A stretch of 64,000 nucleotides of DNA from Ampullaceana balthica (taxonomy: Eukaryota; Mollusca; Gastropoda; Lymnaeidae). This document shows, in pieces, positions 11,001-23,000 of the stretch (within the stretch, counting starts at the first letter, position 1; each line of letters opens with the position of its first letter). The position numbers and the translations under genes are program-made. The stretch lies in contig CALYLW010000053.1 in the NCBI GenBank assembly GCA_944989445.1, positions 1,279,501 to 1,343,500 of the forward strand, written 5' to 3'. The notes beneath the pieces were generated by a model. The model searched no databases. It was not told the DNA's origin and was given only the letters and a program-made list of their open reading frames with translations.

Positions 11001-14000
11001 TATAATAGGAATATAACGTGAAAAGGGGGGAAATGAGAGAAACATATTACTTACGATGGGTGTCGTCTCTAGAGAAATTAAAAGAAAGATACTGTTAAAT
11101 ATTATTTAAGTGTGCAGATGAGGAAAGATATATCAAATGATTTTTGTTTTTAGTAGGAACACGCGGAAATGTGGGCTATAAAGTTGTGGCTTATGAAGTT
11201 AGTGTTAAATTTTTTTCGAGATTTCAAATTTTGATGAACTTAGCAGATTCATTAAGTCCACAATAATTTGAATTACGTTCGCGTTTGTTAAATTTAAAAT
11301 ACATGTACAAAAATTAAGATTTTTTTTTCCCTCCCTCAGAAACGTGCATGTTCGGCGACGATCTACTCAGTGTTATAAATGGTTTTAACTGCTCTCAAAT
11401 TGTTTCAAAATCCAATTGGGTTTGTTACAATCAGAACATAGAAAAACAATGTTGTGGTTCTTGTAAGGCTGTCTACAGACCTGTTCAAAGTATGTATAAT
11501 AATCATTTGGATGTATGGATGGATGGATGGATGGATGAATGGATGGATGGATGGATGGATGGATGGATGGATGGATGGATGGATGGATGGACGGACGGAC
11601 GGACGGATGGATGGATGGATGGATGGATGGATGGATGGATGGATGGATGGATGGATGGATGGATGGATGGATGGATGGATGGATGGATGGATGGATGGAT
11701 GGATGGATGGATGGATGGATGGATGGATGGATGGATGGATGGATGGAAATGTAATAATAAATGCATTGTTTGAAAAATTAAAGGATAAGCAGATAAATAT
11801 GTTAAGGCGGGAAAGTAAATAAAAATCTGTACAGAAAAATATTGAATATAAAGTTATTATTTTTAGTAATTTATCCGCATTTTTTTTTAAATTTCAGATT
11901 GTGAGTACGGAGACAATGCTACAGGTTGTACTGTGAACGCTTGCAGTGTTTCAGACAATTTACCGTTGTGCTGTGCTACTTGTAACTACGGCACGCCGAT
12001 AACAACAGCATCCACTACAACCATAACCACTAAGACTACACATAATACTACACAAACAATAACATCAACTACACCAACAACGACACCATCAACTACACCA
12101 ACAACTACACCAACAACTACACCAACAACTGTACCAACAACTGTACCAACAACTGTACCAACAACTGTACCAACAACTGTACGAACAACTGTACCAACAA
12201 CTGTACCAACAACTGTACGAACAACTGTACGAACAACTGTACCAACAATTGTACCAACAACTGTACCAACAACTGTACCAACAACTGTACCAACATTTGT
12301 ACCAACAACTGTATCATCAACTGTATCAACAACTGTACAAACATGTAACTGGTTGCTTTTATATATGTGTTGTATTGTAGGCGTTCTCACATAACACAAA
12401 CTTTCGTGCAATAAATCCTTGAAGTGCTATTGTCAACAAAATAACTTTAATACTAACACTATGTACAGAAATATCAAATTTAGGCTACACTTCGTGGAAA
12501 CATCATCACTACATTCCAGCCATTTTGAAACACTCTAGAAAATTCTTCCCGCGCTTTCTCTCATGTGACCTCTCTGTCATCAAACTCGTGATTCACACGT
12601 GACATTCACCCCCATCCTTCAAAGAAAAGTTTATAAAATCAAACATTTTTGGTCTTAATACAATAAAATTAATCTACATGTATATTCAAATTTCAAATAT
12701 TCAGCATCAATGTACATTCATAGCTTTACAAACAATATCTAAACATGAAAATCAAGAAAAAAAATCTGCAGGATTTCGTCTACCTGTACTGAGAAAATGA
12801 AACTGAAATGTAAACACATCTGTAATTTTGTGTAATTAAAACAACATTTAACAATCAATATTCATAAAATTAAGTATATTATTCAGTGGAATTCACACAT
12901 TGCTTCTTTTCTTTTCTTCTGCAAATAATAATACTAATAATATTATTAGTTTTGGTTTTCTTGTAGATGAATTTACAGAATGTCTGTATTTATTGTCATT
13001 CTACTTAATATGTCTGCAACCACATTGTCTTTTTCTTTAACAGGTTTAATGTCAAATTTGTAGTCGGCTAATAGCATAGCATAGTTCAAAGATAGTCATT
13101 CTTCAGCTGCTGACTAGTATGAATTCAAACCAATGGGCTTTCAATGCTTCTTCAGCCTATTAAATGTTCAATAATTCAACAACCACGACCACGATTATTT
13201 CCATTCACAATATCAACTCCAGCATCTTGAATAAGTCTCTTAGCTTTTGAGATTGTCTTTATGCTTCCAGATAATTCAACAGAATTTCGGCCAGATGAGT
13301 CACAGTCACTAGAAACCTCTATCCGAAAACCACTGTCTGTTTCTATGTCTCGGATTCTGTTTACTACACAACCAAGTATTCTTACTACTTCAGATGATTC
13401 CACACACATGGTCTCAAACTCACCATCACCATCTCTATCTCTGCTACCCCGGACTTCATCCTTTCTGCTGTATACGTGATTGTCAATAGTGGCTACAGTG
13501 CCACTAGTTCTTGTTTCTTCTCGATTGATCTTTCTCCTATCACCCATGTCTTTGTTTTCATTCTTTCTCCATGGTTGATCATAATTTCTTTTTCTGGAAT
13601 CTGCCTCTCCATGATCGTCTACCTTGATTATAATCTCTTTATATGGAATTATGATTATATCTGCCACTCCATGATGGTCTACCTTTATTTTCAAAGAGAT
13701 ATTGTCTTGATTTTTCTTCTGTATTCTTTCTTGTAGGGCTGCCATTAGGTGACACACTATTTGGTTGTCCTTTATTGTGGTAACACTGCCTCGCCATATG
13801 TCCTGGCTTGTTACAGTACCAGCAAATAGTTTGTCTGTTGCCTTGGTTTGGCAGACTCTGGTTTCTCATTCCTTGTCTTTTTTCTTGGTGCTTATTTTGT
13901 ACTGCTGCAAAGATATTATGCCTCTTATCCATTTCCACATTTGGATGAGAGTCTTTGAATGTGCGTAATGCATTTGTTAGCTCTGCTTGAGTACGTTTTT

Positions 14001-17000
14001 TCTGATCAGTTAAATATGTGAATAGAGCCGGTGTTTCATTTTCTAGGAACCTGTCAATTAACACCATCTCTAGTATGGCTTTTGGATTGCTTGTATCTAT
14101 TGCTGTAAGTTCCAGCCATTTTGTTAATTTAACTTGTGCTTCATGTACTATGATCTGTGAATATTTGTCCATCTTAATTCTAATTTCATGAAATACCTTT
14201 CTATAATCATTTTCTGACTTCCCGAAATGACATAGAAGTGCCTTTTTGACATTTTTATATATGTTTTTGTCTTCTTTAGCTATACCGTTGTAAGCTTCAA
14301 ATGCTTCTCCATTTAGTTGAGTCATCAGTTGTGCTGGCCAATCTTTTTCTTCATAAATTTTCATGACCATTATGGATTCAAAATAATCCAGATAAACATC
14401 CATTTTTTATTTCTTGCTATCATATTTTTAACTTTTATTGTATCCTTCGGTGTTGACTTTAAATTTGAGTCATTACCAGGATTGTAACCTTTGCTCTGTA
14501 AATCAATTTGTAGTTTTAAATTGTCATTTTTAAGTTGTTCAAGTTCTCTTCTTAAAACTCTTTCTTCTCTTTCAATTATTTGTTTTTGCTTCTATTTTTC
14601 TTCAGATTCTTTTTGCTTTTGCTTCTCTTTTTCTTCAGCAATATTTTCCTTTTCCCTTTTTTCAGCTATTCTTTGTTTTTCTTCTTCTTTGGCTACATTG
14701 ACTTTCTCTTCGACAAAGTCTTGCAATTCTTTTCCACTCAATCCAAATTCTTTAGCTATGGCAGTAAATTCTTTGTAGTAATTCATATGTAATTTTTTGG
14801 AATTTTATAGTCTAGCGATTCAGTACAAATATGATTATTTATTTATTAAAGTATAAATCCTCTAAATGAGAAAATCTTGAATTCAAAATATTTTAATTCT
14901 AAACAAGTGACACATCTAAACCATTAAATTTAATTTTGACAAAATGAGGCAACAAAGTATCCTCACAAGGGATCTTAAATATACTATATACATACGCTCC
15001 CTCAGATTGACAAAATACATCCGATGGTCCAAAGTTTTGAATAAAATAAGTCCCTTAGTCAAATTTTCCAATTTCCGAACTTTAGGGTAGTTTTAGACAC
15101 TTCAGTTCAATCCATTAATCCAAATTGCAATTCTCACAAGTTCCACACAATGAATGAATATAAAGTCACTCCTTCAGTTGATTTTGAATTCACTAATATT
15201 ATTAATTATTGAAAGTTACTAATGAGTTCCTTGATCCATCGATTTAAACAGTTAAACAGCTGTACATAGCTTCTTGATTTCAAGGTTATGTTTACAGATA
15301 TTTCTTTGAATCGACTAGTAATAGCGTGTAGAAAGCTTGCTTACGTACATACCTTCACTGTGTGTCTCGAAAGTCGGCCTGTACTATATGACTTTGTTTC
15401 AAACAGTGCGCGTAGCTGTAACGGATGTAGTTAAGCCGCCATATTGAAATACTTCTAACATTTCTTTAATCTGCTAAAGTTTATACACTGCCTCACACGG
15501 CCTTTAATGTTCACTAATTACGATGGCTGATAGTATTTCTTCTTTTAATGAATACTTCCCTTTATTGAAAACAAAATAATTGTCACTTCCACGATGATCT
15601 CGTTTCTGTACCGTGTTAACAGTACGATCTTGATAATGAATTATCCTTATATCATGACATAAATAATGATCGCCTCATCTCATAACTCATGTGTTTCTTC
15701 TGACACCAATGTAACTGGTTGCTTTTGTATATGTGTTGTATTGTAGGCGTTCTCACATAAAACAAACTTTCGTGCAATAAATCCTTGAAGTACTATTGTC
15801 AACAAAATGACTTTAATACTAACACTATGTACAGAAATATAAAATTGAGGTTACACTTCGAGGAAACTTCATCAATACATTCCAGCAATCTTGAAACACT
15901 CCAGAACATTCTTCCCGCGCTTTTACTCACGTGACCTCTTTCATCAAACTCGTGATTCACACGTGACACAACAACTGTACCAACAACTATATCAACAACT
16001 GTACCAACAACTGTACCAATAACTGTACCAGCAACTGTAACAACAACTATATCAAAACGTGTACCAACAAATGTACCAGCAACTATATCAACAACTGTAC
16101 CAACAACTGTAACAACAACTGTAACAACAACTGTAACAATAACTGTAACAACAACTGTACCAACAAATGTACCAACAGTTGTACCAACAAGTGTACCACC
16201 TGTACCAACAACGGCACCAACAACTATATCCACAACTGTACCAACAACTGTACCAACAACTGTACCAACAACTGTACCAATAACTGTACCACCATCTGTA
16301 GCAACAACTATATCAAAACGTGTACCAACAAATGTACCAGCAACTATATCAACAACTGTAACAACAACTGTAACAACAACTGTACCAACAAATGTACCAA
16401 CAGTTGTACCAAAAAGTGTACCTCCTGTACTAACAAATGTACCAACAACTGTACCAACACCTGTAATAACAACTGTACCAACGTCTGTACCAATAACTCT
16501 ACAAACAACTGTATCACCAACTGTACCAACAACGGTACCAACAACTGTACCAACAACGGTACCAACAACGGTACCAACAACTGTACCAACAACGGTACCA
16601 ACAACGGTACCAACAACTGTACCACCTGTACCAACAACTGTACCAACAACGGCACCAACAACTGTACCACCTTTACCAACAACGGCTCCAACAACTGTAC
16701 CAACAACTGTATCAACAACTGTATCAACAACTTTACCAACAACTGTACCAAAAACTGTACCAACAACGGCACCAATAACTGTACCAACAACTGTACCAAC
16801 TACGGCACCAACGACTGTACCAACAACTGTACCAACAACTTTACCAAAAAATGTACCAACAACTGTACCAACAACTGTACCAACAACTTTACCAACAAAT
16901 GTACCAACAACTGTACCAACAACTGTACCAAAAACTGTACCAAAACTTTACCTACAAATGTACCAACAACTGTACCAACAACTGTACCAACAACTGTACC

Positions 17001-20000
17001 AACAACTGTACCAACAACTGTACCAACAACTGAACCAACAACTGTACCAACAACTGTACCAACAACTGTACCAACAACTGTACCGACAACTGTACCAACA
17101 ACTGTACCAACAACTATATCACCAACTGTACCAACAACTGTTCCAACAACTATATCAACAACTGTACCAACAACTATATCAACAACTGTACCAACAACGG
17201 CACCAACAACTGTACCAACAACTGTACCAACAACTGTACCAACGACTGTACCAACAACTCTACCAAAAACTGTACCAACAACTATATCAACAACTGTACC
17301 AACAACTGTAACAACAACGGCACCAACAACTGTACCAACAACTGTACCAACAACTGTACCAACAACTGTACCAACAACTGTACCAACAACTGTACCACCT
17401 GTACCAACAACGGCACCAACAACTGTATCAACAACGGTACCAACAACGGTACCAAAAACTGTACCAACAACTGTACCAACAACTGTATCAACAACTTTAC
17501 CAACAGCTGTACCAACAACTGTACCAACAACTTTACCAAAAACGACACTAATGACTGTACCAACAACTGTACCAACAACGTTACCAACAAATGTACCAAC
17601 AACTGTACCAACAACGTTACCAACAACTTTAAGAACAACTTTACCAACAACTGTACCAACAACTGTACCAACAACTGTACCAACAACTTTACCAACAACT
17701 GTACCAACAACGTTACCAACAACTGTACCAACAACAGTACCAACAACGGCACCAACAACTGTAAGAACAACTTTACCAACAACTGTACCAACAACTGTAC
17801 CAACAACTGTACCAACAACTGTACCAACAACTTTACCAACAACTACACCAACATCTACAAAATACCCTTTAGCGCCAACGTCTTTTTTGACAATGGTAAG
17901 TAAACAAATTTTTTTTTAATTGTCTGGGTTTTTTTTTCTTTGTTATTGCTATTTGTAAATGTTATAGACAAAAATGTCTCACGCTCCTTTATTGTATTTC
18001 AATCTGCTCAAGTCCTTGAGGCACTAAATAAAACCAGAAGGACCACAAAAATGGGCAATAAATTTTTTTGAGAACATTCGTCTATGCTGCACACACAAAA
18101 AAAATGAAATGGAAACCCTTTTTTGAGGCCCCTATCATATTAACTCGTGAATGATTCCGGATTCAACGCTTCCAGTTCTATCGTCAACTTTTTTCAAAAC
18201 GCTCGTAAACACGTTTTCTGACTTGCTAGAGAGCTGAAATTTTCACAGTAGGTTTGGCTTGTGGGGAGGATAAAGCTATTAAATTTTCAGATGGATCGAA
18301 TGCACCGTAATTAAATTAATGCATTTTTAGTTTATCTCTATATGTAGCGGCAAACGTTTGTTGACATTTTATGCGTCACGCTGAGTTAAGTTCAAACATC
18401 CGCGACCAAAATTTTTTTCCATTTTACATCAAATGGTATTCAAGGCAATGTCTGTCTGTAAATGTTTGTCGCGTTTAAGCATGATAAATATTTTTAGTTA
18501 TGCCTCATATATAGGTGATTTATAGTCAAAAACTTTGTTTTATGGGGTTGTTTAATTCAATCCCTTATATTAACCCTTTGCTTTTACGGGGTTGTTTAAT
18601 TCAATCCCTTATATTAACTTCACTGTCGTCTCTTGGATTCGCAGGCTGTCGGGCGGAAAAACAAAAGTAAAAAATGACACACTTCCAGTGATGAATAGTC
18701 GTGTTGTGTGTATGATATGTGTAGTGTGAATTTAGACAATCATTCCAGATAGAACAAGTGAAATCATAGAATGTCTTATATAGACAATCCATGGTGTTTT
18801 TTTTTAATTCTGCTAAGTGGATCAGCGCAAATATGGAAAGGAGTAAAGAATGTGTACGTTTATATTTATATAAAATGTCAAATTTCGCTCATAAATTTCG
18901 TTTCTAGATTAACTTGGCTAACAGGACATTTAACAGGACTTCATGAATGAAATTAAGTTTTACAAATCTTTGGTTAACGCGTAAAAGTAGAAAATAAAAT
19001 TTAAAAAAAAACTTTTTAAAAAAAAGATGCGTCCCAGCTGCAGTGAGGAATGTAGAATCTCGCATGAAAAAGCAGAAAATAATTTTTAGTCACAAACTAA
19101 GTAATCACACAGGGGGACTCAGAACTTTTGTGTTATTAGATCAAATTTTATATCTCACATTAAATCCCACAATCGATCACAATAATTATCATTAAAACTT
19201 AGAGTTCTGAGTCCTCCAGTGTGACTACTTAGTTTGTGACTAAAAATTATTTTCTGCTTTTTCATGCGAGATTCTACATTCCTCATTGCAGCTGGGCCTC
19301 ATCTTTTTTTTTAAAGTTTTTTTATTAATTTGATAACAAGTCTAAATGAAACCAAAGTCGACGTTTCGCCTCCATTATTGTACCAACAACAATTTAATCC
19401 CGAGAATCTATCCAGCCTTAACCATGACAGTAGTCCTTCCCTTTAGATAGGGATCATCGTCGCAAACAAAGGAAAAATCCCTTTTTGAAATTTGTATACC
19501 ATTTTAATGTGACACTCTTTAAATAGGCCCTTCAACTATTATGTATACAAGAAATTCTGTCGTGTTTATCCAATCCAAAAAAAATCTCGTCGTGATATCT
19601 CTCTCCCCTTTAGAGATGGGATCAAGCAGACATTTTCTTGAATAATGTAAAGTTTTGTTTTTGGTTAATTTTCAAGTACATTACATGGTAGTAGCGTGTG
19701 TTAAGGCTGCGCTGTCAGTGTTACTGGGTGCGTGACGCGGAGAAAAAATATGATTATATTTGTAACGGTCTTGGCGCAACTCTTCTCATGATGTATATCT
19801 ATGGCATGGTAATTGCTGTTATTATTATTATACAGACCAACTCACCTCGTTAAGAAACGTTGTAGAATTAATATTACAGCGAAGATTTAGTTTGTTAATT
19901 GACTTGTTATTGCATTCAAATTTACTCTTGGAAAATGAACGCGTGATCCACCAACAATAATTATTAATGAATTCGACAATGGTCAATCCTACACACTGTA

Positions 20001-23000
20001 TGAAATACAGAGGTTACATGCTATATCTGTAGCTATAACTTGTATTAACAGAATTATGAAGTTAAGTTTTCAGCGAAATTTTTGCCTAAAAAAAACATTT
20101 AAATCTCTTTCAATTATTTCTGTTGTTAATATTTCTTCTTTCATCGTACGTTTCCCATAGAACCTTGGGCTTGGACTTCCACTCAGAAAGTCATTGTTGC
20201 GGTACCGGTGGCAGTTGCATCTCTCAGCCTCCTAGTGCTGGTGGCTTTCGTAGTAGTAGTCTTTAAGTACTATTTTAAAATGAAAAGGGAGACAAAAAGG
20301 TTAGACTTTAACCCTACCAACCCCTTTAAGCTGCTTAGCCGCGCAGGCGTTCGACCAACACCGCGCTGCAGTTTAGAGTTACCGCGCAGCAAATTTTGTT
20401 TATTTATTATTATTTTTTTTAAAAGTATTTTTTTTTAGAAGATAATATTTGTTTATTTAGTTGAACAATGCTTCCATCTAACGCCAGTATTGCGTTCAAA
20501 TCTATTGTTGGAGCCGCAAAGGTTGCAGTCCAGCCATCATCTGGAAAATTGTCACCACGAAAATCTGTTTGATGGACACGCCCCCTTTCCTTAACAGTTG
20601 GTCTAGCTCTGGATCTATCGTCATCATCATCACTTGACCTATCACTATCGAGATCACGATCCATGTCAACGTCACTAGAACTAGAATAATCATATTGATG
20701 AAGCAAAACTGCTTCATCGCCTTCTAAATCGTCTAAAGTCTAAAGCTTCCATTACCTGCTGCAGTGTAAAATGTAAATGCATAAAATAAAAACAGGGTAT
20801 TAGTAGGCCTGACAGGACGTAACACAACAGCGAACGTTTCGGCAAAGAGCCTTCTTCAACGGACAAATAGTACACAAATGAAACGAATAAAACGAAATAA
20901 TAGAAAAAAAACACTTAGCTGCGGTGAAATCCAAGTAGTCCAGTAAAGATAAAGCAAGGAGAGAAAAGTAAGAGCTTAAATAGGAAAGGAAAGGGTGGGT
21001 GTGGCCAATCAATCAGCTTGTCAGTGCGAACACAACGTTGATCCCATGTGGTGTAAGAGTCCCATATTCATGGATTAGTCTATTCTCCAGACTGACCCGG
21101 CCGGGTGTGTTTGTACAAGAAACCAAGGCGGTGACAGACATGTCATCGACGCCCATGTGGTCCCGTCCATTGAAGTGTCGGGAGACAGGACACTGTTTGT
21201 CTTGTTTAATGGCCCGTACATGTTCCGCGATACGGCAAGAGAGTAACCTCCCCGTTTCACCAATGTACTTCAAAGGACAGCGCTTACACACAATGGTGTA
21301 GACCACATTGCGGCTAGTACAAAGATAGCCATTCCTAATCTTGAATGTCCCCTTAGGGAAGACAATCTGGTCCGTCTGGGTAACAAAGGGACATGTCTTG
21401 CAGCGATTACGACCACATGGCTTAGTGCCCAGATGGGAGGACGGAATAAGCAGACGGCTACGAACCAATAGGTCTCGCAGATTTTTGTCCCTCCTGAATA
21501 CAATGAGGGGTGGGGTGGAAAATATGTTGTTTGTCTCAGGGTCCGCGAGGAGGATGGTGCGATTTTTCACAAATATTTCCTTTGCTCTGATGTTGTGGGG
21601 ATGGTATGTGAGCACCAATTTGCTCCTTTCATTACTATCACTGGAGCGTGATACAAAGGCGTCGGCACGAGTGAAGTTTTTAACTCGCTGAAGTGCAGAT
21701 TGAAGTATAGCTTCAGGGTAAGACCTTTGTCTAAAAAACTCCACCATTTCCAACGCCTTTTCCAAAAAGTCCTCATTAGATTGACACAGCCTACGGAGGC
21801 GAAGGAGTTGTGAAAATGGAATAGAATCCTTACAGGATTTGGGATGAGACGAGGGATAGAGTAGGTAAGAGTGACTGTCCGTAGGTTTGAAGTAGGCCGA
21901 AGTGAGGAGGTGGTTCTTCTGGAGAGTTACAGTAATGTCCAGGAAATTAACCGATAGTTCGGAAATCGTGTGAGTGAACTTAATGGAGGGGTGAAAAGAA
22001 TCAACAAAGCTGATGAACGTGTCAAGTTCACTCCTCTCCATATGAGTGACCCCAATGCCGTCATCAATGTATCTTTTATAAAATTCGGGGAGGCGACCAG
22101 TGTATTCTTGTTCCACTCTGTGCTCGAAATGGCCCATGAACAAGCATGCATAGCTGGGTCCCATTTTAGTCCCCATGGCGACCCCACTGATTTGGTCAAA
22201 GAACTGGCCATTGAACTCAAACGAGTTGAGGGTTAAGACCAATTCCGCCAAGCGTAGTAAGGCATGTGTAGGTATATTGGGGTGAGGTTGTCTGTCCAAA
22301 AAGTATTGTACAGCCAGAAGGCCATCGTTGTGGGGAATGGATGTATAGAGGGAACATACATCAAGGAGGAACAGATAGTTCTTTACGTTTGGATTGATGC
22401 TCAGAGAGTCGAATGTCCGTAAGGCATGGTTGGTGTCCTTAATGTACGTAGGGAGGGATGCCACTATCGGTTGGAAGACACTATCCAAGAATTCAGAAAT
22501 GTGTTCTGTTGGACAAGAACATGCAGAGACAATAGGTCTACCAGGGTTACCATCCTTGTGAATTTTAGGAAGGAGATAAAAGGATGGCTTGCCCAGGTCA
22601 CTGTCAAAAATGTGCATCCTGGACGCTGATTGAGGTAGAGCGCATTCTGTTATCAACTCATCGATGGTCTTTTTAACCACCGTGTTGTTTTTCATGATGG
22701 GATCTGTGGCTCTCTGTTGGTAGAACTGGGTGTCCTCCAGTTGTCTCTGAGCTTCCTTAATATACAACTCCTTATCACATACAACTACGGCCCCGCCTTT
22801 GTCGGCCGGTTTGATGACAATGTCTTTACGGCTGCGCAATAAAGACAAGGCTTTCGACTCAACTTTAGAAAGGTTGGATTTACGGAGTCGAGGAAACAAA
22901 AGGTTTTTAATATCATTCTCTGTGCTTTTGATATATAAGTCCAGAGCCTTGGATTGACCAGGTGGTGGTGTCCAAGTAGATTTACTTTGTTTTTTGAATG

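Larger units (their letters stand above)
12344..15968 (-). mobile_element. Gag-only Ty3/gypsy-type LTR retrotransposon, inserted antisense
   Basis: Two direct repeats of about 260 bp, both beginning TGTAACTGG and ending ACGTGACA, bound 3.1 kb of other sequence. Flanking pentamers AAACA and CAACA are a near-match target duplication. On the minus strand, the end of the upstream LTR is followed by TTGGTGTCAGAAG, a tRNA primer-binding type site. A purine-rich GGATGGGGGTG precedes the downstream LTR. Gag-like reading frames lie on the minus strand. No protease, reverse transcriptase or integrase is visible, so it depends on another element or is dead. By eye the LTRs differ at about 20 positions, which means an old insertion. 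Confidence 0.85.

Noticed and set aside
11503..11822. Met-Asp-Gly-Trp and Ser-Ile-His-Pro repeat frames
   Set aside because: These are translations of a (TGGA)n microsatellite in an intron.
16344..17842. Leu-Val-Gln-Leu and Tyr-Gln-Gln-Leu repeat frames
   Set aside because: They are other-frame shadows of the Thr-Thr-Val-Pro coding repeat, whose frame is fixed by exon junctions on both sides.
20161..20186. Earlier acceptor (CCCATAG) for the transmembrane exon
   Set aside because: The join from the stalk exon (phase 0) would then read out of frame and hit a stop; the acceptor at 20186 keeps the frame.
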